Shown piece by piece: positions 1-5,568 of a stretch of DNA of 8,161 nucleotides. Position 1 is the stretch's first letter; each line of letters begins with the position of its first letter. Source of the DNA: Oscillospiraceae bacterium (GTDB taxonomy: Bacteria; Bacillota; Clostridia; Oscillospirales; Ruminococcaceae); the NCBI GenBank assembly GCA_029068025.1, contig JAIEDJ010000228.1, forward strand, positions 1 through 8,161, in the 5' to 3' direction. Both the position numbers and the translations under genes were made by a program. The notes beneath the pieces were generated by a model. The model was not told where the DNA came from. It worked only from the letters and a program-made list of their open reading frames with translations, and made no database searches.

Positions 1-22
1 ATTGTATATCGGTTTGTCCCAT
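1..22 (-). CDS. Start of an unidentified gene, cut by the left edge
   Basis: Only seven codons are visible, reading MGQTDIQ leftward from an ATG at 20-22. The start is supported by a very good ribosome site, AAAGGAGG on the minus strand (30-37), seven bases upstream of the ATG. It lies 37 bases downstream of the stop of the small frame at 60-216 and is probably co-transcribed with it from the promoter at 251-279. Too little is present to assign a family. Confidence 0.55.
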
Positions 23-38
23 TTTTGATCCTCCTTTG

Positions 39-53
39 TTATAATTGCAGTTA
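39..53 (-). repeat. Leader repeat, copy next to the gene at 1-22
   Basis: The plus-strand sequence TTATAATTGCAGTTA recurs at 231-245 with one mismatch (TTATAATTGTAGTTA). Each copy sits just upstream of a purine-rich ribosome site and a start codon, so the two small leftward genes share a duplicated leader. Confidence 0.5.
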
Positions 54-59
54 CCTGCA

Positions 60-216
60 TTACTCGCCTATGTTCAAATCAATTGTTACGATTCCTAACG
101 CTTCCAATTTTGCCTTTGCGATCTGCATTTGATATTCTGCTTCCTTTTTGGGATCCGGTGCATTAATGATACGCTGAAGGTCCGCATACTTAATCAATTG
201 TGCTTGCAATCAACAT
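60..216 (-). pseudogene. Small gene with apparent start-region frameshift, about 50 aa
   Basis: A minus-strand frame of 49 sense codons runs from a TTG at 207-209 to TAA at 60-62. Its composition is protein-like, with a helical Lys/Glu/Ala-rich middle and an end reading GIVTIDLNIGE. The only start with a well placed ribosome site (AAAGGCGG, eight bases upstream) is the ATG at 214-216. That ATG is one base out of frame with the main body and reaches a stop after eight codons. Removing one base between 209 and 214 would join ATG to the long frame. The gene may therefore be frameshifted (real or an assembly error), start at the poorly placed TTG, or use recoding. I do not recognise the family. 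A consensus promoter lies immediately upstream, and the next gene (1-22) follows closely. Confidence 0.4.
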
Positions 217-230
217 TTTACGTACCGCCT

Positions 231-245
231 TTATAATTGTAGTTA
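231..245 (-). repeat. Leader repeat, copy next to the gene at 60-216
   Basis: This is the partner of the 39-53 repeat, matching at 14 of 15 bases. It overlaps the expected transcription start of the leftward promoter and precedes the AAAGGCGG ribosome site. Confidence 0.5.
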
Positions 246-250
246 TTCAT

Positions 251-279
251 ATTATAACACGTATTTGTTAAGATGTCAA
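251..279 (-). promoter_or_regulatory. Consensus sigma-A promoter firing leftward
   Basis: On the minus strand TTGACA (274-279) and TATAAT (251-256) are separated by exactly 17 bases, a perfect match to the housekeeping consensus. Initiation is expected near 244, giving a leader of about 28 bases before the ATG at 216. It is divergent from the phosphate transporter gene. Confidence 0.85.
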
Positions 280-345
280 GTATGGATTGTGCAAAATGCC
301 ATCGGGTTTTCAACATTCTGTCACAAACTTTTTTTGAAAAACCCC

Positions 346-374
346 TATACATTTCCGTAAAAATCCTGTATAAT
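346..374 (+). promoter_or_regulatory. Possible promoter of the phosphate transporter gene
   Basis: A perfect -10 box TATAAT (369-374) lies 17 bases after a weak -35 candidate TATACA (346-351). The weak -35 suggests an activator or modest expression. An imperfect inverted repeat (GGGTTTTCA at 304-312 and TGAAAAACCC at 335-344) lies just upstream and could be an operator, but no known site is recognised. Confidence 0.5.
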
Positions 375-417
375 AATATTGTATGGACAAAAGGGAAAAA
401 TGTATGGGAGCTTTGCT

Positions 418-2169
418 ATGACTCTGAACGACATCTTGTCAATGCTTGGCGGTCTTGCCGTTTTTATGTTTGGAATGCACACCCTTTCGGCGGCGCTGGA
501 AAAGCTTGCCGGAGGAAGGCTGGAGCACTGGCTTGAAAAAATGACCTCTAATCCCGTTAAGGGAGTTGCGCTCGGCGCGGGAGTTACCGCGCTTATACAA
601 TCCTCGGCTGCCACTACCGTTATGATGGTAGGCTTTGTAAACTCGGGGATCATGAAGCTGTCACAGGCTATCGGCGTTATTATGGGCGCGAATATCGGTA
701 CAACGGCTACGGGCTGGATACTCAGCTTGTCGTCTGTCAGCGGAGGCGGCATTATGATGCTGCTGAACCCGAAGACGTTCACCCCGATCCTCGCGGTCAT
801 CGGCGTGGCTATGATAATGTTCACAAAATCCGACCGCAGAAAGACCATCGGAACGATACTTATCGGTTTTTCGTTGCTGATGTTCGGTATGAACACGATG
901 TCCGCGGCGGCGGAAGTGCTGCAAGACAACGAGCAGTTTGCGAACGTTATGGTGATGTTCTCGAATCCTTTCCTCGGAGTGCTGGCGGGCGCATTGCTTA
1001 CGGCGGTGCTTCAATCGTCGTCCGTTTCCATCGGTATTTTGCAGGCGCTCTCGGACAAGACCGGCACTATCACCTATTCCATAGCGCTGCCTATCATTCT
1101 GGGTCAGAATATCGGCTCCTGCGTTACCGCTCTTATTTCGTCTATCGGCGCGAACAAGTCCGCAAAGCGCGTGGCGATCGTTCATCTGTACTTCAATATA
1201 ATCGGAACTGTAGTGTTCCTGTCGCTGTTCTATATCATAAACGCGCTTGTCGATCTTCCATTTATGAGTGAACAGCTTGGAGCGGTAGGTATCGCGACGA
1301 TCCACACCTGCTTCAACATGCTTGCAATGCTTATCTTCCTGCCGTTTACCAAGCAGCTTGAAAAGCTCGCGTGCCTTACCGTTCGGGACAAGCCCGGCGA
1401 GGAGTCCAACGCTGTCCCGATGCTGGACAAGCGTCTGCTGAACACGCCGTCCGTCGCTATAGAGCAATGCAAGAATGTAGCCTTCAAGATGGCTAAGCTC
1501 ACACAGAAAACGCTGCTTATGTCAATGGAGCTTGTAAAGAAGTTTGACCCGAAGATCGCTCAGGAGGTCATCGAGAACGAAAACACGATAGATATTTATG
1601 AGGATAACATCGGCTCGTATATTCTAAAGATCAGCTCCAAGGATCTGTCAGTCACGGACAGTCAGGCGGTGTCAAATCTGCTGCACACTATCGGCGATCT
1701 GGAGCGTATTTCCGACCACGCGGTAAATATCGAGGAAGCGGCGGAGGAAATGTACACCAAGAAGGTAAGGTTCTCGGAATCCGCGGAGAAGGAAGTCGGC
1801 ATTATGATAAACGCCGTTACCGAGATACTGGATATGTCGATACGGTCGTTCATAAATTCCGACGTGCCGCTTGCCAAGGACGTAGAGCCGCTGGAGGACG
1901 TTATCGACGAGCTGCGCACCGAGCTTAAGAACCGTCACGTCGAGCGTCTGCGCGAGGGAGTCTGCACCATAGAGCTGGGGTTCATCCTGCAGGATCTGCT
2001 CACCAACTTCGAGCGCGTTTCCGACCACTGCTCCAACATTGCCGTTTGCCTTATCCAGATCAATGACAACAGCATGGATACTCATGAATATATGAACGAG
2101 CTTAAGCGGCTGGAGAAGTCCGAGTTTATGGACGAGTTCAACCGGTATAGGAGTAAGTATGCGCTGTGA
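418..2169 (+). CDS. Na+/Pi cotransporter family protein with PhoU-like C-terminal domain
   Basis: An integral membrane protein of the PNaS (NptA/YjbB-like) family, expected to move inorganic phosphate with sodium. The start at 418 is preferred because GGGAG sits seven bases upstream; ATG at 400 and TTG at 379 are in frame but less well placed. Residues 1-310 hold the duplicated transport core. The first repeat has QSSAATT (61-67) and GANIGTT (90-96); the second has QSSS (199-202) and GQNIG (229-233). From about 345 the protein is soluble and helical and carries two PhoU-type signatures, DLERISDH (427-434) and NFERVSDH (530-537), whose E-xxx-D residues bind metal in PhoU. The length (583 aa) is normal for the transporter-PhoU fusion. 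The gene is monocistronic with its own terminator. The family is certain; the substrate is inferred from family knowledge, and YjbB-like members can export phosphate. Confidence 0.93.
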   Translation: MTLNDILSMLGGLAVFMFGMHTLSAALEKLAGGRLEHWLEKMTSNPVKGVALGAGVTALIQSSAATTVMMVGFVNSGIMKLSQAIGVIMGANIGTTATGWILSLSSVSGGGIMMLLNPKTFTPILAVIGVAMIMFTKSDRRKTIGTILIGFSLLMFGMNTMSAAAEVLQDNEQFANVMVMFSNPFLGVLAGALLTAVLQSSSVSIGILQALSDKTGTITYSIALPIILGQNIGSCVTALISSIGANKSAKRVAIVHLYFNIIGTVVFLSLFYIINALVDLPFMSEQLGAVGIATIHTCFNMLAMLIFLPFTKQLEKLACLTVRDKPGEESNAVPMLDKRLLNTPSVAIEQCKNVAFKMAKLTQKTLLMSMELVKKFDPKIAQEVIENENTIDIYEDNIGSYILKISSKDLSVTDSQAVSNLLHTIGDLERISDHAVNIEEAAEEMYTKKVRFSESAEKEVGIMINAVTEILDMSIRSFINSDVPLAKDVEPLEDVIDELRTELKNRHVERLREGVCTIELGFILQDLLTNFERVSDHCSNIAVCLIQINDNSMDTHEYMNELKRLEKSEFMDEFNRYRSKYAL

Positions 2170-2195
2170 GCAATTATTCGGCAGTATAATGCAAA

Positions 2196-2225
2196 CCGTC
2201 CGACTTCAAGGTCGGGCGGTTTTTT
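2196..2225 (+). terminator. Rho-independent terminator of the phosphate transporter gene
   Basis: CCGTCCGAC (2196-2204) pairs with GTCGGGCGG (2211-2219) over nine base pairs, including one G-U, around a six-base loop. Six T residues (2220-2225) follow directly. Confidence 0.92.
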
Positions 2226-2236
2226 ATAAAATGCTC

Positions 2237-2265
2237 TTGACAAATGCGCATAAAGTGTGTATAAT
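2237..2265 (+). promoter_or_regulatory. Promoter of the hicAB module with possible operator
   Basis: TTGACA (2237-2242) and TATAAT (2260-2265) are 17 bases apart, a perfect consensus. The spacer contains the eight-base palindrome ATGCGCAT (2244-2251), well placed to be bound by the HicB ribbon-helix-helix domain for autorepression. The promoter is seen directly; the operator role is inferred. Initiation near 2272 leaves a leader of about 14 bases. Confidence 0.85.
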
Positions 2266-2285
2266 ATAATTGCGGGGTGAATATT

Positions 2286-2459
2286 GTGAAACGCAAAGAT
2301 CTGATTAAAAAGCTGATTCAAAATGGCTGGTATGTTAAGCGAGACGGCGGAAATCACGAAATTTGGACAAACGGAATAAGTACCGAACCGATACCGCGGC
2401 ATAAGGAGATCAATGAAATGCTTGCTAAGGATATTATTAAAAAGCATGGACTAAAATAA
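2286..2459 (+). CDS. hicA: HicA toxin, mRNA interferase
   Basis: A 57-residue basic protein of the HicA family, small double-stranded-RNA-binding-like folds that cleave mRNA and are neutralised by HicB. The family pattern is complete: an N-terminal amphipathic helix (KRKDLIKKLIQNGWYVKRD), the catalytic-histidine motif GGNHEIW in the middle (GSH in many homologues), and the C-terminal PRHKEINEMLAKDIIKKHGL. The GTG at 2286 is chosen because GGGGTG (2274-2279) sits six bases upstream; an in-frame GTG at 2277 lies within that site. The next gene encodes the matching antitoxin after a 28-base gap. The module is AT-richer than the flanking transporter gene, which fits acquisition by transfer. Confidence 0.92.
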   Translation: MKRKDLIKKLIQNGWYVKRDGGNHEIWTNGISTEPIPRHKEINEMLAKDIIKKHGLK

Positions 2460-2487
2460 ATCGCATTTTTACAAGGAGGAACTTTTA

Positions 2488-2886
2488 ATGAAATTAATTT
2501 ATCCTATAATAATAATCCCAACGGGAAAGAACGATTATTATGTAAAGATCCCCGATATGGATATTGCTACACAAGGAAACAGCATTGAAAACGCAATAGA
2601 TATGGCGCGTGATGCAATTTGCTTGACCGCAGTCGATATGCAGGAGGACGGAAAGAAGTTACCATCAGCCTCCGAATTATCAGCCATTAAAAGCGATGAG
2701 GAAGGTGCTGTTATTACTTTGGTGGACGCAGATGTTGCCGCATATAAGCGTATGCTTGACAAGCGTTCAGTTCGGAAAAACGTTACGATCCCGTGTTGGC
2801 TCAACGAAGCAGCCGAAGCCCGGCACATCAACTTCTCGGCGGTGCTGCAAGCCGCTTTGATCGAGCAGCTGAATATTGACACATAA
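2488..2886 (+). CDS. hicB: HicB antitoxin with C-terminal ribbon-helix-helix domain
   Basis: A 132-residue antitoxin partner of HicA. The N-terminal half (about 1-65: IIPTGKNDYYVKIPDMDIATQG, then a helix with ARDAI) is the degenerate RNase-H-like HicB fold that covers the toxin active site. The C-terminal stretch from about 92 to 128 (RSVRKNVTIP, then HINFSAVLQAAL) is a ribbon-helix-helix DNA-binding domain, typical of long HicB proteins that repress their own promoter. AAGGAGG lies eight bases before the ATG. The gene is followed by a strong hairpin. The assignment is secure; the autoregulation is inferred from the domain and from the palindrome in the upstream promoter. Confidence 0.92.
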   Translation: MKLIYPIIIIPTGKNDYYVKIPDMDIATQGNSIENAIDMARDAICLTAVDMQEDGKKLPSASELSAIKSDEEGAVITLVDADVAAYKRMLDKRSVRKNVTIPCWLNEAAEARHINFSAVLQAALIEQLNIDT

Positions 2887-2892
2887 CATATT

Positions 2893-2930
2893 GCCGCTCT
2901 CCGGAATACGGAGAGCGGCTTATTGTTTAT
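2893..2930 (+). terminator. Terminator after hicB, possibly shared by the convergent gene
   Basis: GCCGCTCTCCG (2893-2903) pairs perfectly with CGGAGAGCGGC (2909-2919) around a five-base loop. An interrupted T-rich tail follows (TTATTGTTTATTG). It sits between convergent hicB and the acetyltransferase gene. A tail for the opposite direction is poor, so leftward use is less certain. Confidence 0.8.
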
Positions 2931-2941
2931 TGTAAAGTTGT

Positions 2942-3415
2942 TTAAAGTATTTTCTCCATGCCGATCTTCTGAACCTGCAATCCGCACTTTTCATAGAACT
3001 TCATTGCGCTTTCGTTGCAAGCCCAGACGTTCAGCGTGACGTTGTAGCAGCCTTGCTCTTTCGCGAATCTCAGTACATACTCATACAACGACCGCCCGAT
3101 ATGCAAGCCGCGTGACTTTTCGTCAACGCACAGATCGTCTATATACAGCGTGGTAAAGTCCGGGGTGTTGCGGTCTTTGTCATGGCGCTGGAATACGCAG
3201 AATGCGTAGCCTTGAACAACGCCGTCATGCTCCGCCACAAATATCGGGCGTTCGTCGTCGGATATGATCTCTGCAAGCTCGGGATCACTGTACTTTGTCG
3301 TTCCGCTCTTGAACAGATCGGGGCGTCCCGCTGCGTGAACCTCCAGCACCTGCGATAAAAGCTCCATTATGCGCTTGCTGTCGCGGTTTTCGGCTCTTCT
3401 GATATTGATATTCAT
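2942..3415 (-). CDS. GNAT family N-acetyltransferase
   Basis: A 157-residue acyltransferase that should move an acetyl group from acetyl-CoA to an amine; the substrate cannot be told. The GNAT fold is complete: an N-terminal IRRAENRDSKRIMELL strand and helix, a beta-4 strand LYIDDLCVD (90-98), the acetyl-CoA pyrophosphate-binding loop SRGLHIG (101-107) with the R/Q-x-x-G-x-G/A pattern, and motif B with N134, F140 and Y141 in NESAMKFYEKCG. The gene begins directly after the kinase stop codon (TAA then ATG), with GAGG eight bases upstream inside the kinase gene, so translation is probably coupled. Such tight linkage raises the possibility that it acts in the same pathway, but close homologues are widespread in gut Firmicutes, so the link may be only positional. 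Confidence 0.92.
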   Translation of the reverse strand: MNINIRRAENRDSKRIMELLSQVLEVHAAGRPDLFKSGTTKYSDPELAEIISDDERPIFVAEHDGVVQGYAFCVFQRHDKDRNTPDFTTLYIDDLCVDEKSRGLHIGRSLYEYVLRFAKEQGCYNVTLNVWACNESAMKFYEKCGLQVQKIGMEKIL

Positions 3416-4696
3416 TTATTGATCCTCGATATTGAATTCATCTTCACCGATGTTTATCTTTGTTTTTACAAAGATCGGCGCGGCTTTACCGCTTGCGATG
3501 GTTTTATTGTCGCCGTTCGGGAGAGTGCAGCTCCACTCCGAATCGGTGTGGTTCTTAAGACCCCACAGCGCGGGATTTACCTTGTTGCGCACAACCTCGG
3601 CGGCGAGCTTTTCGTCCTCGTCAAATACCTTAGCGCCGTCAAACAGCAGGACGCGGCTCTTTGCTCCCACAAGCGAGAGCGGCTTTGCGTAGTGTATGCC
3701 GCACGGGCAGATCAGCTTTCCGTCCGCGTCAACGTCCACGGCAGGAAGGAAGTTCTGTATGCCGCAGGTACACGCCGTTATATCTCCGCGCATACGCTTG
3801 AGCAGATCCAGCCACTGCTTCTCGATAAGCCGCTTTGACGGCTCGTTAAGTCCTTCGGTGAACGAGAACTCGAACGCCTCGCGTATGTAGTCCGGCATGA
3901 TACGCCAGAACTTTATTATATTATTATGTACGCCGCGGACCGGACGGTTGGAATCGTCGTCGGGGTCGTACACGAATATAGGCTCGAAGCCGTAATGACG
4001 GCGCTCCGCTTCCTCGGTAAGGCAGACGCTTTTCAGCACCTTGTTACCCTCGAGCGGATCTCCGCGCAGCAGCAGACGGAACAGCACCACCGCCAGCGAA
4101 TAGCGGTCAGTGTACTTATCCGGCGCTTTTTCGCCGCGTACTATCTCGGGAGCCATATAGCCGGGCTTGCCCGCTATGCCGAGATGTTCGCCGTAGGGCG
4201 CTATATTGTCGCAGTCGCAGATCAGCACATCCCCGTCCGACGGACGAATGAAGAATCCTCCGTCGTTCAGATCCTGGTAGCTTTTTCCGCTGTTGTGCAG
4301 CGCACGGAACGCCGACGTGATCCGTATCGCGGAGTTCACCACGGAATACAGTCCCGACAGCTTGACGCGGGCGTTCAGTATATCATGGAACGGCTTGTAT
4401 TCGCCGGGGATCAGATCCATCAGGAATCCGAACGTGCCGTCATATTCCGCAGTGAGGTAGCGCGGCATAAGAAACCAATTCAACGCGGAATTGGACTTGT
4501 CCTCCGCTATTCGCCGCAGATTATCGCGGAATATCTCGGGGCGGCGGAGCTTGTGCGGGAAATACATTTTCAGCGCGTAATCCTTCCCCGCGAACTCGGC
4601 GCGGTAGACCGTGCCCTGACCGCCCGAGCCGAGCACGGCTTTGACCTCGGCGCTGCCGCCCAATTCCAATGGGACTTTATCACCAATCTTAAGCAT
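3416..4696 (-). CDS. Divergent Ser/Thr protein kinase with C-terminal zinc-binding cysteines
   Basis: A 426-residue soluble protein. Residues 1-300 are a eukaryotic-type kinase. The glycine loop LGSGGQGTVY (22-31) and ATP-anchoring K43 (ALKMY) are intact. The catalytic loop is YQDLNDGG (140-147, D142) instead of HRDLKPxN. The metal site is CDCDN (160-164, D161) instead of DFG. MAPE (181-184) and D197 are present. These substitutions resemble the YegI-like kinases found with PP2C phosphatases and vWA/TerY proteins. After the kinase come CTCG (309-312) and CPCG (330-333), a likely zinc site, then a strand-rich C-terminus containing LWGLKNHTD that may be an FHA-like or other beta domain. There is no membrane segment. 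AGGAG lies six bases before the ATG. I see no convincing promoter directly upstream, where the 162-bp repeats lie. It is probably catalytically active; its substrate is unknown. Confidence 0.88.
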   Translation of the reverse strand: MLKIGDKVPLELGGSAEVKAVLGSGGQGTVYRAEFAGKDYALKMYFPHKLRRPEIFRDNLRRIAEDKSNSALNWFLMPRYLTAEYDGTFGFLMDLIPGEYKPFHDILNARVKLSGLYSVVNSAIRITSAFRALHNSGKSYQDLNDGGFFIRPSDGDVLICDCDNIAPYGEHLGIAGKPGYMAPEIVRGEKAPDKYTDRYSLAVVLFRLLLRGDPLEGNKVLKSVCLTEEAERRHYGFEPIFVYDPDDDSNRPVRGVHNNIIKFWRIMPDYIREAFEFSFTEGLNEPSKRLIEKQWLDLLKRMRGDITACTCGIQNFLPAVDVDADGKLICPCGIHYAKPLSLVGAKSRVLLFDGAKVFDEDEKLAAEVVRNKVNPALWGLKNHTDSEWSCTLPNGDNKTIASGKAAPIFVKTKINIGEDEFNIEDQ

Positions 4697-4708
4697 TTTA
4701 ACTCCTTA

Positions 4709-4866
4709 TTTAAAAGAATTTCAAAATACACGTCACCACAGCACACTACGCGCCTTCGGCGCTCCGTTTAGCTGTGCTGACGGTACCGGGCGAAATTCAC
4801 TGTTCTATCGTTCGCTGCTCTTGGCATAAGAGCCTTTGCTGCGCGTTTTAAATGTTGATCTTGCGG
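4709..4866. repeat. Intergenic repeat, copy 1
   Basis: Starting TTTAAAAGAATTTCAAAATACAC, this unit is nearly identical to the one beginning at 4871; positions 4735-4797 show no difference. It contains a nested hairpin with an outer stem 4731-4742 with 4771-4782 (12 pairs, one mismatch in this copy) and an inner stem GCGCC-TTC-GGCGC. A small hairpin GCTCTT-GGCAT-AAGAGC lies at 4817-4833, and the tail TGTTGATCTTGCGG at 4853-4866. On the minus strand the large hairpin is followed by TATTTTGAAATTC, so it could also act as a weak leftward terminator. It lacks the 23-base segment present in copy 2. Confidence 0.85.
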
Positions 4867-4870
4867 TTGA

Positions 4871-5050
4871 TTTAAAATAATTTCAAAATACACATCAGCA
4901 CAGCACACTACGCGCCTTCGGCGCTCCGTTTAGCTGTGCTGACGGTACCGGGCGAAATTAAAATTTCGCCCTTTTTGAAATTCACTGTTCTGTCGTTCGC
5001 TGCTCTTGGCGTAAGAGCCTTGACTGCGTGTTTAAAATGTGGTTCTTAGC
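4871..5050. repeat. Intergenic repeat, copy 2, with intact extra hairpin
   Basis: This is the second copy of the repeat, offset by 162 bases. The large hairpin uses arms 4893-4904 and 4933-4944, again with one mismatch but at a different place. The small hairpin GCTCTT-GGCGT-AAGAGC (5002-5018) keeps its stem and changes only the loop (A to G). It carries 23 extra bases after GAAATT (from 4954), bounded by the direct repeats GAAATT at 4954 and 4977. The tail from about 5018 has diverged from copy 1. Confidence 0.85.
4950..4976 (+). terminator. Terminator-like hairpin within repeat copy 2
   Basis: GGGCGAAATT (4950-4959) and AATTTCGCCC (4962-4971) are perfectly complementary, separated by AA, and TTTTT (4972-4976) follows. 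The form is that of a rightward intrinsic terminator. No rightward gene ends here, so it may belong to the repeat itself rather than to a neighbouring gene. Copy 1 retains only the left arm. Confidence 0.6.
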
Positions 5051-5057
5051 GCGAGTG

Positions 5058-5090
5058 CTTTTGCTGCGTGATTTTTGTGTTGATCTTGCC
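5058..5090. repeat. Partial third copy of the repeat tail
   Basis: CTTTTGCTGCGTG followed by TGTTGATCTTGCC matches the distal end of copy 1 (4834-4866: CCTTTGCTGCGCG, then TGTTGATCTTGCG) with several differences. Only the tail is present; the hairpin part is missing. Confidence 0.5.
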
Positions 5091-5118
5091 GCAGCCGCGA
5101 TATTGCGCTGATCTTTGA

Positions 5119-5469
5119 TCAGAATCCGCCGCCTGTAAGGGACTCAAAGCTCTCCTCCGCGGAGGTCTCGGCGGCGTTGCCGCACCACTCGCAGACGGTT
5201 TCGTTCTCGCCGTTCCAGCAGGTGGTCTTGCCGCACTCGCTGCACTGGAAGAAGCCCTTTGCGGAGCAATACGGGCAGGACGGATACTCGGTGGTCACAT
5301 AAACGTTGCCGGAGATCTCGGTGTCGCCGAACTTCTCGCGTCCGGCGGTGTGTTCGCTTACCTTGAACGCCCAGGTCGCGTACCAGGCGCCGTCCTCGCG
5401 CTGTTCGGAACGGATCCCGAAAAGCTCGTGTGTTTCCTTGCACTTCGTTAAAATTACTGCTGCTTTCAT
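5119..5469 (-). CDS. Small cysteine-rich protein, TerY-C-like zinc-binding domain
   Basis: A 116-residue soluble protein. The first half is a strand-rich region of no recognised family. The second half has seven closely spaced cysteines: C65 and C68 (CPYC), C76 and C79 (CSEC), C84 (TTCWNGE), C93 and C96 (CEWC). The order CPYC, GFFxC, CGKxxCWNGE, CxWCG resembles the TerY-C metal-binding domain usually fused to vWA (TerY) proteins in kinase/PP2C/vWA clusters; here it is free-standing. The acidic, glycine-ending tail (ESFESLTGGGF) has no known role. GGAGG sits seven bases before the ATG. The gene lies upstream of the kinase on the same strand, separated by the repeats. The family resemblance is from memory of the motif pattern; the biochemical role is unknown. 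Confidence 0.78.
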   Translation of the reverse strand: MKAAVILTKCKETHELFGIRSEQREDGAWYATWAFKVSEHTAGREKFGDTEISGNVYVTTEYPSCPYCSAKGFFQCSECGKTTCWNGENETVCEWCGNAAETSAEESFESLTGGGF

Positions 5470-5509
5470 AGTTTATCCTCCATAAAAATAGTTTTACGTT
5501 ATTTCAAAT

Positions 5510-5560
5510 GTATTTTTCTGCGGTTCCCCCGCCGAAGGCGGGGGAACCGCAGAAAAATAC
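5510..5560. repeat. 51-bp perfect palindrome with three-base loop
   Basis: Bases 5510-5533 are the exact complement of 5537-5560, giving a 24-base-pair stem with no mismatch around GAA (TTC on the minus strand). The GC-rich core (CTGCGGTTCCCCCGCC) is flanked inside the stem by T on the 5' side and A on the 3' side on both strands, the reverse of what an intrinsic terminator needs. It lies between the lipoprotein gene and the TerY-C-like gene, both leftward. It could stabilise the upstream mRNA end, act as a processing site, or be a small mobile palindrome. Confidence 0.9.
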
Positions 5561-5568
5561 GAAAAAGT

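Larger units (their letters stand above)
4697..5118. other. Gene-free 0.4-kb stretch built of repeats
   Basis: I see no supportable protein-coding frame here. The stretch holds two near-identical repeat copies 162 bases apart, part of a third tail, several hairpins and one terminator-like structure. It separates the TerY-C-like gene from the kinase gene, which point the same way, so leftward transcripts from the zinc-ribbon gene must cross it or end in it. Confidence 0.8.

Noticed and set aside
318..324. CTGTCAC upstream of the phosphate transporter as a Pho box
   Set aside because: Only one half-site resembling the E. coli Pho box is present, no second half occurs at the right spacing, and the Firmicute PhoP site is different.
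661..1467. Minus-strand frame of 268 codons
   Set aside because: It is antisense to the phosphate transporter, low in hydrophobic residues and rich in Arg/His, with no start signal; the transporter motifs on the other strand are unmistakable.
3926..4771. Long open frame of 281 codons on the plus strand
   Set aside because: It is antisense to the kinase, has no ribosome site, and its Arg/Val/Gln-rich composition is that of a reverse-frame shadow of a high-GC3 gene.
4709..5050. Insertion sequence
   Set aside because: No transposase frame and no clear terminal inverted repeats or target duplication could be found; at most it is a miniature non-autonomous element.
4709..5090. CRISPR array
   Set aside because: There are only two long copies plus a tail with no short regular repeat and spacer pattern, and no cas genes in the window.
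5108..5122. Hairpin CTGATC-TTT-GATCAG at the stop codon of the TerY-C-like gene
   Set aside because: Six weak pairs with no T tail are likely by chance and would not terminate transcription.
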